Assembly (NCBI GenBank): GCA_020205615.1
Contig: CM035153.1
Span: forward strand, 77,134,471 to 77,198,470
Source: Panax quinquefolius
Taxonomy: Eukaryota; Streptophyta; Magnoliopsida; Apiales; Araliaceae
Reading direction: 5' to 3'
Length of the DNA stretch: 64,000 nucleotides
The position numbers and the translations under genes were made by a program. This document shows positions 43,376 to 55,170 of the stretch, piece by piece. Every line of letters begins with the position of its first letter. Within the stretch, counting starts at the first letter, position 1. The notes under the pieces were generated by a model, which was given only the letters and a program-made list of their open reading frames with translations, did not search any database and had not been told where the DNA came from.

Positions 43376-44470
43376 AATGGCATCTGAAAATGCTGAGATA
43401 AGCAATGAAGCACATGAGAGTGTTGATTCAGCTCAAACAAAAGGTAACGACCAACAACACGATAATAATCATACTGGTGGCAACGGCTATCAGAACAATG
43501 ATAACCATCGTGGGGGAAATTATCATGCCAAGAATGGTAACCACTTCGGTGGTAATCATGACAAAGATAATAGAAGTGGAAATTTCAAGAAGAGAAGGTC
43601 ATTTAGCTCAATTTTGTTGTGCACCAAAGTCAAGTCTAGCTGGGACGGTGGCACCAAAGGTGGATATGGACAAAACAAAGTCGTTGGTTTTAGGAAGTGC
43701 ATTTTTCATGACTTCTCAAAAAGTGGGTAACCCGAACGAAGTTAGCACGGGTTAGTTAATTATAAATTCTTGAGAAGTCTATACCTTATTAGATACCGGT
43801 TCTACCCATTGTTTTATCTCTCTTGCTTGCGTTCAACGTTTAAATTTGACTCCGGAGAAATTAGACTTTGATTTATCTATTGAAACTTCGTTGGGAGAAA
43901 CCTTCGTTACCGCTACTATTTTTTAATCTTGTTGTTTCAAATAAACACTTTCACGTTACCTGTCGATCTTATCTCTTTGAAAATACTTGCCTTTGAGGTA
44001 ATTTTTGAAAACGATTGATTAACTACTCATTATTCTTTTTGTAAGGTTGTTAGCTTTCATATTCCTAACCAACCTGTTATACGAATTCAAAGTAACCAAA
44101 CTACTAAAGTCAATTATTGTCATATCAAGCCATAAGTAAAGAGCCCCGAACCTTTCGTTGTTAACTTCCTTGTGTGGAATGCACCGAAGCCAGACTTTCT
44201 GTAGGCGACATCGTGAATGAAGATGGCAAGGTTATAGGTATCATTGTGAGGTGCTATCTAGGTTAAGGGATAGAAGTCACAGTTGGTATCAATGTGACGT
44301 ACTATCCAAGTCTTGGATGAGAGTCACAGTATTGAATGATATTTCTATTATTAATAAATTTCCTGGCGTATTCTTGAAGACTTCTTAGCCTACTTAGAGC
44401 GTGAAATCAAATTTTGTATTGACCCCAGTACAAAACCCATTTCTTAAACCCTCAAATATTTCTTCAACTA
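43376..44470 (+). pseudogene. gag: Gag (capsid deleted) and protease remnant of element C
   Basis: The frame near 43377 begins MASENAEISNEAHESVDSAQ and passes straight into the Asn/His/Gly-rich linker that normally follows the capsid (NDQQHDNNHTGGN, GNFKKRR). The capsid domain is missing. The zinc knuckle is reduced to the end of the second one (HLAQFCCAPKS in another frame). Protease wording follows near 43775-44040 (YTLLDTGSTHCFISLACVQ), with stops and frame changes. After the linker near 44470 all pol homology ends. Confidence 0.75.
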
Positions 44471-44479
44471 AAATGAACA

Positions 44480-46705
44480 GTTTACGTGGTTTATGATGAA
44501 AGTCATAATAAAAGCATTGGACTAATGAAAATCATGGGTATTCGTGGTATTAGTAAGTTTTATGATGAGTTATGTTGGTTAGTATGTAAAAACATGAAAG
44601 TTTCTTAGAAATCACAAAGAGTTGAAAATCGATTTTTGTGAAAAAACGTAACATGAAATTCAATTGACCATATCTCTTATTATATTTTGAATTTTTGAGT
44701 GTGGTCAAGTCCTAGAGTTAGATCTATGAGTTACCTAACTAATCCAAGTGGAATTACTGGAAAAGGTGTTGTAGATTTTTGTGTGGGCTGATTTTAGCAA
44801 AGGAGTGCAAAGATGAAAAAAAGCAAAAAAGTCTGCTGCCATGATTTTAGAGGGCTGTTTCGGCCACTTAAATTATGAGAAAAAATTCTGGCCTTTTGGG
44901 ATATGAAAGTATATGGTATAAAGTACCTCCTGGCCAAAAATGAGCTCATTCTCGACTTAAAATGAGCAAGTTATGACTATTTCAATATTTAGGTTTTTCC
45001 GATTTAAAAACGCTATAACCGGAGTTCTATAACTCCTGATGACCATGAAATTTAAACTAGAAGCTCACGTTAACATGTGTAAGGTCCTGCCAAGATTTGG
45101 GAATTTTGGAGTTAAAGTTGAGGTAGCTAATTTCTTAAGGAATTAATTAGAAATTGATTTTTGAAAAATAGTAAATGAATTTTAAAAATTCAGAAAAATA
45201 TATTTTCATTATGGGACTATATTATGCTAAATCCCAGAAAAGAAATATTTTTGGGACTAATTTGGTATTTTTCATGAAAATAGTTTAGTTACTTAACATA
45301 TATGAGTTAAATATGTTATGTGAAGTAACAAAGTTGAAAATAGGATTTTATGGCTAGAGAATCCTATATAGAGTATATGCATATTTTTTGAGGATTTGAT
45401 AATTGGTGATGATATCTTATGAGTATGGCATTTTGAATGATTAAATGCATTATATGGTAAAGCGTAAACAATTGAGATAAATTATTTATAAATTTAAGAA
45501 GTGATTAAAATATTGTTATAATATTAATGATATTAGATTATGAGATTATTAAGTGATTGATAACATGGGAATATTCTTGAATCTGGATAAATTATATTAT
45601 AAATGTTTAATATTTATCCTTTATCTCATTTGATTGATTCTTTATATCATTATCATTATGTTTATATTATGTTGAAAGTCATCTCGTATTCAGAGTATAT
45701 GAGATGGACTTGGTATGATTATGACCGAGGGATTGTTCTAAGATAATTATAACCGTAATTGAAAACACGATTATCTTTGGTAGTAGTGCATGGATAATTT
45801 GTGGTCGTGATACTAATGAATACACGATTATCTTTGGTAGTAGTGTATGGATAATTCGTGGTCGTGATACTAATGAATACACGATTATCTTTGGTCAGTA
45901 GTGCATGGATAATTTGTGGTCGTGATACTAATGAATACACGATTATCTTTGGTAGTAGTGCATGGATAATTTGTGGTCGTGATACTAATGAATACACAAT
46001 TATCTTTGGTAGTAGTGCATGGATAATTTATGGTCGTGATACTAATGAATACACAATTATCTTTGGTAGTAGTGCATGGATAATTTTTGTGGTCGTGATA
46101 CTAATGAATACACAATTATCTTTGGTAGTAGTGCATGGATAATTTGTGGTCGTGATATTTAATGAATACACAATTATCTTTGGTAGTAGTGCATGGATAA
46201 TTTGTGGTCGTGATACTAATGAATACACGATTATCTTTGGTAGTAGTGCATGGATAATTCGTGGTCGTGATACTAATGAATATCCTCGGCTCAGTAGTGT
46301 GGGGATGATTCGATGATATGGATTAATTATTGAAATGAGTCTCAAAGAATGAAATATTAATTCATGGATGTGGTAAAAGTCATCTTTGCCATAGTGCATT
46401 GATAGACTTGGTATGATTATGACCACGGATTATTCGGTATAATCATGATCAGAATTGAAAACACGAATATCCTTAGCCAAAGAAGTGCATGGATAATTCA
46501 TGGTTGTGATACTATTAAGTCGAGTCTCAAAGATTATTGGTTTTACAGCTTATATATCTTTGGCCCATAGTGCAAAGATGAATTGTTAATGAATATCTTT
46601 GGTAGGATTGCAAAGATGAATTTAATGTTTTCAACGATAAAGGTATTCAAGGTATCCTCATCTCTTTATCATACCAGTGCACGCACCCTAATTTTGAGGG
46701 CTAAA
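44480..46705 (+). other. Conserved non-coding module replacing pol in family B
   Basis: About 2.2 kb shared in the same place by all three family-B internal regions. It contains motifs that also occur in the LTRs: ATGATTATGACC hairpins (45715 and 46414) and AATATCTTTGGC..GTAGTGC units like those in the family-A LTR. This suggests origin from an LTR-like sequence. No conserved reading frame. Confidence 0.75.
45770..46290 (+). repeat. ~57-bp minisatellite of element C (about 9 units)
   Basis: Units contain ATTATCTTTGGTAGTAGTGC, then ATGGATAATTTGTGGTCGTG and ATACTAATGAATACAC. Long open frames on both strands here come from the repeat. Confidence 0.92.
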
Positions 46706-46707
46706 TT

Positions 46708-46723
46708 CCATAAGGAGGGAGAT
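46708..46723 (+). promoter_or_regulatory. Polypurine tract of element C
   Basis: TAAGGAGGGAGATT sits directly before the 3' LTR start TGTGAGACCCC. Confidence 0.82.
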
Positions 46724-49133
46724 TGTGAGACCCCAGATTTTATCAATAAAGATTTAAATTTTGTCAAAATAATTTTTATATTATGGTGTGAATTTGAGAT
46801 AATATTATAGTTGTGGGTAGTATTTATAAATTTTGCAAAGTATGCAAGTGGTTATATTATATTCGATTGGTCTGGGAATATTCTTGTTTAGCGAGGAATA
46901 TTCGCATAACTACTCAATCATTGGTGGACCTACAACAAAATTATTATTTGATTGAGAAAAAGACAAAAATATTTTATTGAAATAACGGCGGAAGTTTTAC
47001 TGGTTGATCTTGTTGAACTACTTTCGGTAGTAGTAAAAGTACGATGTCGTGTGGTTGCATAAGAGTAGCACACGGTATTGATTATTGATGCTTATGTGAG
47101 AAGTCACTCGGTTTGATTCCATTATTGTCGATTAATAATATGAATTATTATAATGATAATGACGTTTTGTTTTATTCAGTATTATTAACGTAATAAAATG
47201 AAACATCTTTTATATAAAATAGAATACTTTATTAAAGTTATTCTATAAATAGATATATTATATTTTATTATGCATAGTGTTTTTGCATAGTGTTTTGCAT
47301 AGTATTGCATAGTGTTTGCATAGTAAAATGTTTTTATATAAATAGAATATATTATATTTTATTTAAAAGATTTTTCTTTAAATATGGACCGTCGATTAAA
47401 GTAAATCAATCTGGACCATTCATGGATTAGTTACTATGCATTCCATTTTCCTATAAATAGAAGCTCATTCCTTCATTATTTTCTTACGAATTCATTGAAA
47501 CTCTAGAGAGAAATTATAGAGAGAAGCTATAGAGAAAATTATAGAAAGAAGAAGAGTATTCTCTTTACTTCACTACTTCTATATTCGGTTCTTTTTTTAC
47601 GGTAAGGGTGTTATTCTTTCTTCTTGAAGAGAACTTCATTATTCCATTCACTATTATTCATTGAATAACTCAGTAAAAGTGGTATACCCTATACATAACC
47701 TCATATATGCGGATATCCTATACTTGGTGAAATCCTTATGTTATTCCATTCTTATTTATTCATTGGAATAACTCAGATATCTGCGATTTACCCTATACTT
47801 GGTGACATTCTTCTATTTTTCATTTGGAACATCCTGTCATGTGTTTTTACACCTGACCGGTTCCGCTTTTATTATTATTCTCGCTGGAACATCCTCGTCT
47901 GTGTGTTTTACACCGGACCGGTTCCGCTCTTTATCATTCTGTTGGAATATCCTATCATGTGTGTTTTACACCGGATCCGGTTCCATCTTTATTATTCTCA
48001 TGGAACATCCTGCTTGGTGTAATTTCACCCGACCGGTTCCGTTATTATTATTCTATTGAATAACTCTGTCTATGCTGGCAATACCGCATGCATGGTGATT
48101 TCTTTTGTTATTCCATTCTTTATTATACTCCGGTTGGTTAAAACTTTGACTTCTATGCTCCATGAAATTAGTAGAATATCCTTGATATTTGCGTTTCATC
48201 CAAAGATCTTTCATGGAAATATTCTTCCGATCATTCTTGAATTTTACTCTCTGAACAAAGATCATGTTGACAATTTGACGTTAATAATTCATGGATTAAA
48301 TAATTCTTGAACTTGTTTTATTGAATTATTATGTCATTGTCATCATCCTCATGTTATATTATGTTATCTTTGGCTTACGTGCATAGATGAACTTAGTATG
48401 ATTATGACCGGGGATCATTCGGTATAATCATGACTTGATATAAATGATGTGACAAAAGTCCTCGTTGGCACTGTAATGCAATGATGGATAGTTTTTGGTA
48501 TGATTATGACCGGGGGTGATTCGGTATAGTCATGACCATTGATAATTTGATAAAAATCCTTGGCCCGTGGTACGAGGATGATTAGATGTGGTGGTTTATT
48601 TATTAAGTCGAGTCTCAAAGAATAAAAATTGATGAAAACTTTTTAAAACCTAAAAGATAGTAGACTTTATTCTCTACTTGACTCTTTTAATGGATTGCTT
48701 ATTCATTCAGCAGCTTAAGCCGTTGTCTATTGTATTTTATCGCTTTAACATCATGAAAGGCTAATGATAATTTATTCTCGCATTATCTTAGTCATAATAT
48801 TTCTTCTTGGGCTAGTTGAGCTCACCCTTTTCTTTCACCGTTTCTTCTTGTGAAATGAGAACATAGCCGGGACGAGTCGGGGAACGCAAGTAATGGTCCG
48901 AGGAGGATAGCATTAGTAGTCCTCACTATTCTGTGAAATAGTGTGATAAGAGTTGTAATGAGGACTCCTTTTGAGTTTGTATAATATTTAGTAGACAATA
49001 TTTGTATTCAAACTCACGATTTATGTCGTATTGTACCACAGCATATTATATTAGTAAGTTGTATTTGAATTTATGTACCATGTAAGTGGCGACCCAAGAT
49101 GGGTGACGTATACCTAATTTTGGGGGCGTCACA
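46724..49133 (+). repeat. 3' LTR of element C
   Basis: 2410 bp, same motif order as the 5' LTR. The ~63-bp repeats are at about 47815-48065. Well-formed hairpins are at 48398-48431 and about 48499-48535. It ends GGGGGCGTCACA, followed by the TSD CTTCG. Confidence 0.92.
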
Positions 49134-49138
49134 CTTCG

Positions 49139-49890
49139 CATGTTTATTAATATGACGCGTATTTTATATATATATGTGCATGCGCGCTAAACAAGATGAG
49201 ACAAATTAATAACAAACCCCTCAATTTTTATATGAAGTCCTAAGCGTTCAAAGATATTTGGAATATCGAACGTCGCCTTCTAGCATGATAAAATTAATAG
49301 AGTATTAAATATTTAATATGAGTTTGTTGTGTCACCACAAGGCAAGTATTAAGTATTTAAGATGTTAATTTATCACATTTGATGCTTATAAAGAAAATTG
49401 AATAATATTGTTTTGTTGTGTCACCACAAGGATGATATTTTTCTTTTTGAATATATGGAGTGCTAGGTCGGACTTAACTTGGATAATTTTGATTCTGGAT
49501 GTGCCACCACTTGATCAAAATAATCTAAGAGGCAAAAGAAAAGGAGTTGCATAGTTGATGTAATTGACAAAAGTTGTCTACCTATTTATTTATATATAGT
49601 TTGTTGTGTCACCACAAGGCTATATACATTTGAAATGGGATCCTTATTCTCACTAGCAAATCTTTAATTAGATTTTGCCGAACTATATAAGTGAGGTAAT
49701 ATAGTTTGAAGAAAATAGTGGGAGATACCAATTTAAAACAAGACCTAATTTATTTTGGTAATTAATAAAAGAATGTATGTTAAAATGTTGTTAATTACAA
49801 ATTCATTTACGAAATTTTACAATGTCTAAAATTACTATCATCTGCGAAGCATATTAGATGCTAAATTAACTGGGCCAATTAAACGGATTG
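49139..49890 (+). other. Leader of Copia element D, second part
   Basis: Untranslated leader continues after element C. The phrase GTTGTGTCACCACAAGG occurs at about 49325, 49412 and 49599, with a decayed copy near 49500 (TGTGCCACCACTTGA). No frame of useful length is seen. Confidence 0.65.
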
Positions 49891-50660
49891 GTTAAGGAAT
49901 TTGAGAATAGTTCTCATGGTGAAAAGCTATCTTATGTCCTTAATACGCCTATCCCTACAATGGTTGCAGAATGCCTCTGAGGAAGAGATTGCTACTTTTA
50001 GAAAGTGGCAAGATGATGCACAGTTGGCTCAATGCATCATGCTCGCATCCATGAGTAACGAGCTTGACAAGTCAAGATGAAACTATGGATGCTCCTACTA
50101 TATTCCCGCACATCAAGGTAGTTGATGGTGAGGAAAGTAGGACCGATAGATATCGAGATATCTAAGGAGCTCTTCCGATCTAGAATGACCGGAGTGACAC
50201 TATAAGATGCAGATAAAAGTCCTTAACATTATCAATTTGATTGATCAATTAGGACAACGAGTTTTGTCATGGATGGAGAGTTGAGCCAAGATTTGATCTT
50301 GCACTCACTCCTGGACTCCTTTCACAATTGTTGTGAATTTTCATATGAACAAGCTAGATATCGCCTTTCTTTGATTTTCTTAACGTGTTGAAAAATGTTG
50401 AGAGTCACTTTCCAACCAAGAAAGATCAAGTCTTCTTGGTAGGGGCAAAAGGATCTTCTCGAAAAGAAGAACGATTCAAAGAAGGTAAATAGAAAGGCAT
50501 AAACAAAGGATAATAAGAACAAAAGCGATCACGGATAGCAAAGGAGCTTGCTTCCACCGCAATAAGCTCCGACAATCGGTAAGAAACTCGAGAAGTATCT
50601 TGCGAGGCTAACCAAAGAAGCTTAGTGAAGTTTGATTACAAATACAAATTTGTTTATGAT
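49890..50660 (+). pseudogene. gag: Copia gag remnant of D
   Basis: Translated pieces follow the usual Copia gag order: TFRKWQDDAQLAQCIMLASM, then EISKELFR..MT, then VMDGELSQDLILHSLLDSF, NFHMNKLD and a Lys/Glu-rich tail with a decayed knuckle region near 50540-50610. They lie in different frames, with stops such as the TGA in DKSR*NYG. Gag would form the particle. This copy cannot. Confidence 0.75.
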
Positions 50661-50689
50661 TTAAAATAATTTTTCTTTAAGTCAAGGTT

Positions 50690-52800
50690 CTACTTTGGTA
50701 TTGGATACCGACTTTGGTTATCATAAATATAGATTTATGAAGGGACCAAGCAGAAGTAGAAAGCTAAACAAATATAAGTAATCCTATGTGTTAAAAATGA
50801 AGCAAAGGTTGCCACATTAGCCATAGGAACTTATAGTTTAGCAATGCCTACGGGCAAATCTATTAAGTCAATAAGTTGTTATTGTATTCCAGTTCTTGTT
50901 AAAAATATTATTTCCATTTTATTGTTGGACAATGAAATCTTTGGTATTATAATTAAGAACAATTGTTGTTCTATTTATAATAATAATGTTTTGTATAGAA
51001 CTGGAATATTACTTAATAAATTTTGTATACTTGACTTACGTGAAAAATAATTTTGCAAATTGAACAAACTAGTACAAGAAAAGGAGATGATCATTCAAAG
51101 AGTTGAATGTGTGTATTTGCTGAAATACAAGTGTGAATTATTTGAAAGGTTCAAAGAATTCAGAAGTGAAACAAATTGGCAAAGTATTAAGATTCTTTGA
51201 TTAGATCAAGGAATAAATACTTGTGCAATAAGTTTCTAGATCATCTCAAATGGTTTTCTCATAATAGACGCCTCTTGATACGCAATAATTGATTGATGTA
51301 TCTGAATGAAAAAATCGTACCTTGTTGGACATGGTGCGGTCCATAATGATTTTACCGACATTCCAAAGATCCTTCTGGGTCATGTCCTAGAAATGGTACA
51401 TATCTACGAAAATAGTAACCTCAAAATCCACCCCAAGACTCCATAAAAGTTATGGATGTGGGAGGATTCCTAATCTTAAGTATGTTAAGATAAGGGTTGT
51501 CCAACTTATGTGAAAAGGTTTCAAAGGATAAGCTTGGGACAAGATTTGACAAAGTACAATTTGTGGGACATCCTAAAGTAAGTTTAGGGTATATGTTCTA
51601 TAATCCTACTTAGCAAAAGGTGTTTGTTATGAACACACTACCTTCTAAGATAAAGGTGTTTATCATTGAAGGGGCTAGTGGGAGGATAATAGATCTTGAA
51701 GAGTTCAAGAACCACAAAACACTATAAGTCAAATAAGAGGAACCTATAGATAGACCTATTGTACCACAAATAAATAATCGTAAATCGAATAGTTCATCAA
51801 GATACCTAGGAGGTATGGATTCATCATGGATGATGATGATGAGGTACACATCATAGAAGATGATGATCCGAGTTACATTCGATGAGGTAAGACTTCTAGT
51901 GTGTACAAAAGGGACGATTGGGAGGGCCGTGACATTCCTAATATTATATGTTGATATACTCTACGGATGAGGAATTACATACCAATGCTACAATCAGTAA
52001 AGATAAAGTTGTCTAAACATTCCTCCATGAATGGTTTGGGAAGAGTATCTTAATTAGGGATAAAATCTATATAGATAGATTCAAGAGGATGCTCGACTTA
52101 ACCCAAGGAACGTATATTCATTTGATGCTAAAGTTGTTTAGCATGGCAAACTCCAAGAGATGTCACATGTCGATGAGCTATGGAGTGTATCTCTCTTAAT
52201 AGTCCCCACAGACTCCTGAAAAGAGAGGTCGCATGAGTGACAATCATGTATGCAATGAAATGTCACGAGACCGATGTTGATCAATCGTATTATGGAGAAG
52301 TTCACTATGAGTTAGTGAAAACATCTTAAAGTACTTAACCCAAGCACTAAGGATGTGATCATATTCATGGTGGGTCTTAATTAAAACTAGAGGGCTTAAT
52401 GTGCTCAAGTTTTTTCGCATGCACCAAGACGACGAAAAATCACTTTAAGGTAAAGGTTTACCTTGAACAATTGGTGCGATGAATTGAAAGGTTCCAAACA
52501 AAGAAAGAGTTCTTTGGTTTAGTGATAAAGACAAAGTATATAGCTATAAATGAAGCCGCAAGTTGATTGTTTGGATTAAAAGTTCATTACGAACTAGGAA
52601 TAGTTCCTAAGTCTCATCTTGGATCTAAACATGTGTTGTGGCACTTTCATTTGATTATTAGAATCATTGAAGATGGAAAATCACTATAGAGATAGTGGAC
52701 TCTCATGAACAATATTACATATCCATTAACTAAAGCTTATCCAACAATAGGATAATCGTCACTTAGAGAAGAAGAGTATAAGATACAATGGCGATTGGCT
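50690..52800 (+). pseudogene. Copia pol remnant of D (protease to RNase H)
   Basis: A GAG-pre-integrase piece is readable at 50830-51045: GTYSLAMPTGKSIKS, IPVLVKNIISILLLDNEIFG, CSIYNNNVLY. At 51520-51730 is the integrase C-terminal wording (VGHPKVSLGYMFYNPT, VFVMNTLPSKIKVFIIEG, IIDLEEFKNH). At 52240-52800 is the RNase H end (TVMYAMKCHETDVDQSYYG, TKYIAINEAAS, GSKHVLWHFHLI, NNITYPLTKAYP). The integrase core and most of RT are lost or unreadable. Stops and frameshifts are frequent throughout. Confidence 0.8.
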
Positions 52801-52807
52801 TTAGTGC

Positions 52808-52820
52808 AAGTGGGAGAGAT
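52808..52820 (+). promoter_or_regulatory. Polypurine tract of D
   Basis: AAGTGGGAGAGAT directly precedes the 3' LTR, the usual Copia form. Confidence 0.85.
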
Positions 52821-54687
52821 TGAAAGTAGTATGCACACAAGCCAATCATGTTTGATGATAAAGCATATACTTTGTAACAATCTTATTCATTTATTAATAA
52901 AAAGTATTAATTTATTAAAGGCTTTTAATTATCTACATGATCTTTGTTTTATAATATGTGATAAACCCATAGTTTTAAGCAATGCTTTTAGAATAATGAT
53001 GATGATCATTTTAATGAGATCTAAATTCTTAGAAAGCTTAAAACTAAAATAGTTTCCAATCATTGGATTACTAAATTGGGGATTAGTGAATCCGGATAGA
53101 TTGGTACATCGTTGTTTGCTCATTGGATGAGGATGATTGATCTCATGATCATTTGTGTGGAGACACTAAAGCAAGTATGTATGTGCTTATTAGAGAATAA
53201 GTTCACCGAATGTGGCTCGCTAAGGAATACCTAATGGAGTTTTATTTGCTGTCGATAGGAATTCTGTAGTGATAGTAGTACAAGTAATCCTTGGACTTGA
53301 GATCATCATAGTATCTTGTGTATGATGAGTTATACTTTGACTTATTCCTTAAGACCCTTAGGGTATATCAAAGGGTATGCTTGGGTATAATAAGTTATAC
53401 GTGGAGATAATGTATGATCAATAAAGAATCTACCACTTCTAATAAAAGAAGAGAAATGTCCTATGTGATTCGATAAATGACAACCCAAAGAGTCCTTGGC
53501 GAAGGCGAATGAAATTAGAAAGGAGTTTCTAATTTGCATTATTTGAGTTGTGCATTTAAGGATCAAATACATATAATTAAATAAAATAAGACTTGTGAAG
53601 AATTCCATGTCTTATATTTAATTGGGACATTGTATGGTGGAAGGATTGAATTGTCATGATAACTATTTACTTAAAGGTTCTTTAATGATTAATGTTGAAA
53701 TCTATATTATCTAGAAAGTCGTTGATCGCTAGGGGAGACTTATCCCTATTGTAGAATAAATATTATTTATTTAAATAAATTAATTGTTTAATTTATTTAT
53801 TTAAATAAGATTAGAATTGTTCTAATTGATTTATTCACAACCTGTTTAATTTGGAGAACCTAAAGGGTCACACCATAAAAGGAAGAATAATTATTTAAGA
53901 AGTTAATGGCATAATCGTAATAATATATTTAAGTATATTTAATTTAATCTATGGTGATAGAATAAATTAAATAGCTTAATATTTATTATTTAATATTTTA
54001 GAAATATTAAATATAAATTAATAAGAGGAGTCTTATTAATATTATTACAATTATTATTATTTTAATTTCTAAAAGAGTTTAGGAATTAATTTAATATAAG
54101 TACTCTCATTTATTCCTAATTGGATTAGGAAGGAAAATTAGTTAAAGGAGTTTAATTAATTATCCCTAATAAGATTAGGGAGCTTAATTAATTAAATAAA
54201 ACCCAATTCCTTAATTGTTAAGTGGGGTTGCCCACATCTATTAATAAGAGGAGTCTTATTATGGGTGATGGGGGGTTGTTGACTTTGACAACTACGTAAT
54301 AATTCCAATTTGTTGGAGAGTACGCCCTTTTTCTATAGAGATAGGAAAAACTAGGGTTTGAGCCAATACCCCTTCTTCTTGAATTTTCTTCTTCCTTGGT
54401 GGATCACCTCTAGAGGCCAAACATATGGGTGGCTAACGTTGATCAAAGGAAGGAACAAAACCCCGGTGGATTCAAGTTGAACGCGAAAAGGATTGGAGGT
54501 GAACTTGTACCTGAGGAAGCTCGGATCTTCAAGGGTATGTTTGTTCTTCATATCTTTTCGTTTAATTAATAATTGTGCATAAAGGGTGATCCGGGTATAT
54601 GGTTTGTAAATTTTTTAAACTCTGATTTTACACGCTTCCGCATTATTTTGCAATTTGATTGCGCATATGAATATTACAAACCTAACA
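52821..54687 (+). repeat. 3' LTR of Copia element D
   Basis: 1867 bp, TGAAAGTAG...CCTAACA, followed by the TSD CATAT. It is near identical to 37346-39200. Confidence 0.93.
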
Positions 54688-54692
54688 CATAT

Positions 54693-55170
54693 GACTTGAT
54701 AAAAAATATTCAACATAGTAAATGTTAGTATTTAATAATGCTGAACATAATGATGTGAAAAAATTTGAATTTTGAAAATCAAATTGGCACCTTTTTTTTG
54801 CTATTTCTTATCCTATTTGAGGACAAATGAGAAAAGGTGGTAAATCAAAGTAATCCTGGTAATTAGGCTACCCTTACAAATTATGACTTTGATAGTGTTA
54901 TGCACATAGGATGTTTATGACTGTGGGTAGGTGTGCTACTGAATGGCCACCTAGTCATGCCTATGTGCATGTGGATAGTCTTGTGTACAAAGGAGACTAT
55001 GGCAAAATTTTTCCAAAATGTAGGTATTGGGTAGTCATGCATTTTTAACTCTATTATAGGTGTATGTTAAAGTAATGCATGTATATAGTCATAAAATGCA
55101 TTTTGAAAAGCTCCAGGTTAGAGTTTACCACACCCTTTCTGAGATGATTTGGAGGCTTGTGTCCAGATAT
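54693..55170 (-). other. Probable start of G 3' LTR and spacer before antisense gene 1
   Basis: On the minus strand a purine run GCAAAAAAAAGG (54790-54801) is followed by TGCCAATTTG (from 54789). This could be the polypurine tract and 5' end of the G 3' LTR. From 54802 to 55170 lies the presumed promoter/5' region of the antisense gene. No repeat or gene is seen there. Confidence 0.4.

Larger units (their letters stand above)
40757..49133 (+). mobile_element. Complete non-autonomous family-B element C, TSD CTTCG
   Basis: TG...CA ends are flanked by CTTCG (40752-40756 and 49134-49138). LTRs are at 40757-43191 and 46724-49133. The 3.5-kb internal region holds a PBS, a short gag remnant without capsid, a protease remnant, the conserved non-coding module with minisatellite, and a PPT. 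RT, RNase H and integrase are absent, so enzymes must come from another element. Family A (Tekay) is the obvious candidate. It is inserted in the leader of D. Confidence 0.93.
37346..54687 (+). mobile_element. Defective Copia element D, TSD CATAT, hosting element C
   Basis: Two LTRs of about 1.86 kb (37346-39200 and 52821-54687) start TGAAAGTAGTATGC, end CTAACA and are flanked by CATAT (37341-37345 and 54688-54692). The PBS TGGCATCAGAGCC and the PPT AAGTGGGAGAGAT are in place. Without element C the internal part is about 5.2 kb. It holds a long leader and broken gag, protease, integrase, RT and RNase H wording of Ty1/Copia type, in + orientation. Confidence 0.92.

Noticed and set aside
45770..46290. 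CRISPR-like direct repeats.
   Set aside because: Units are contiguous and nearly identical with no unique spacers. The context is a plant LTR element with no cas genes.
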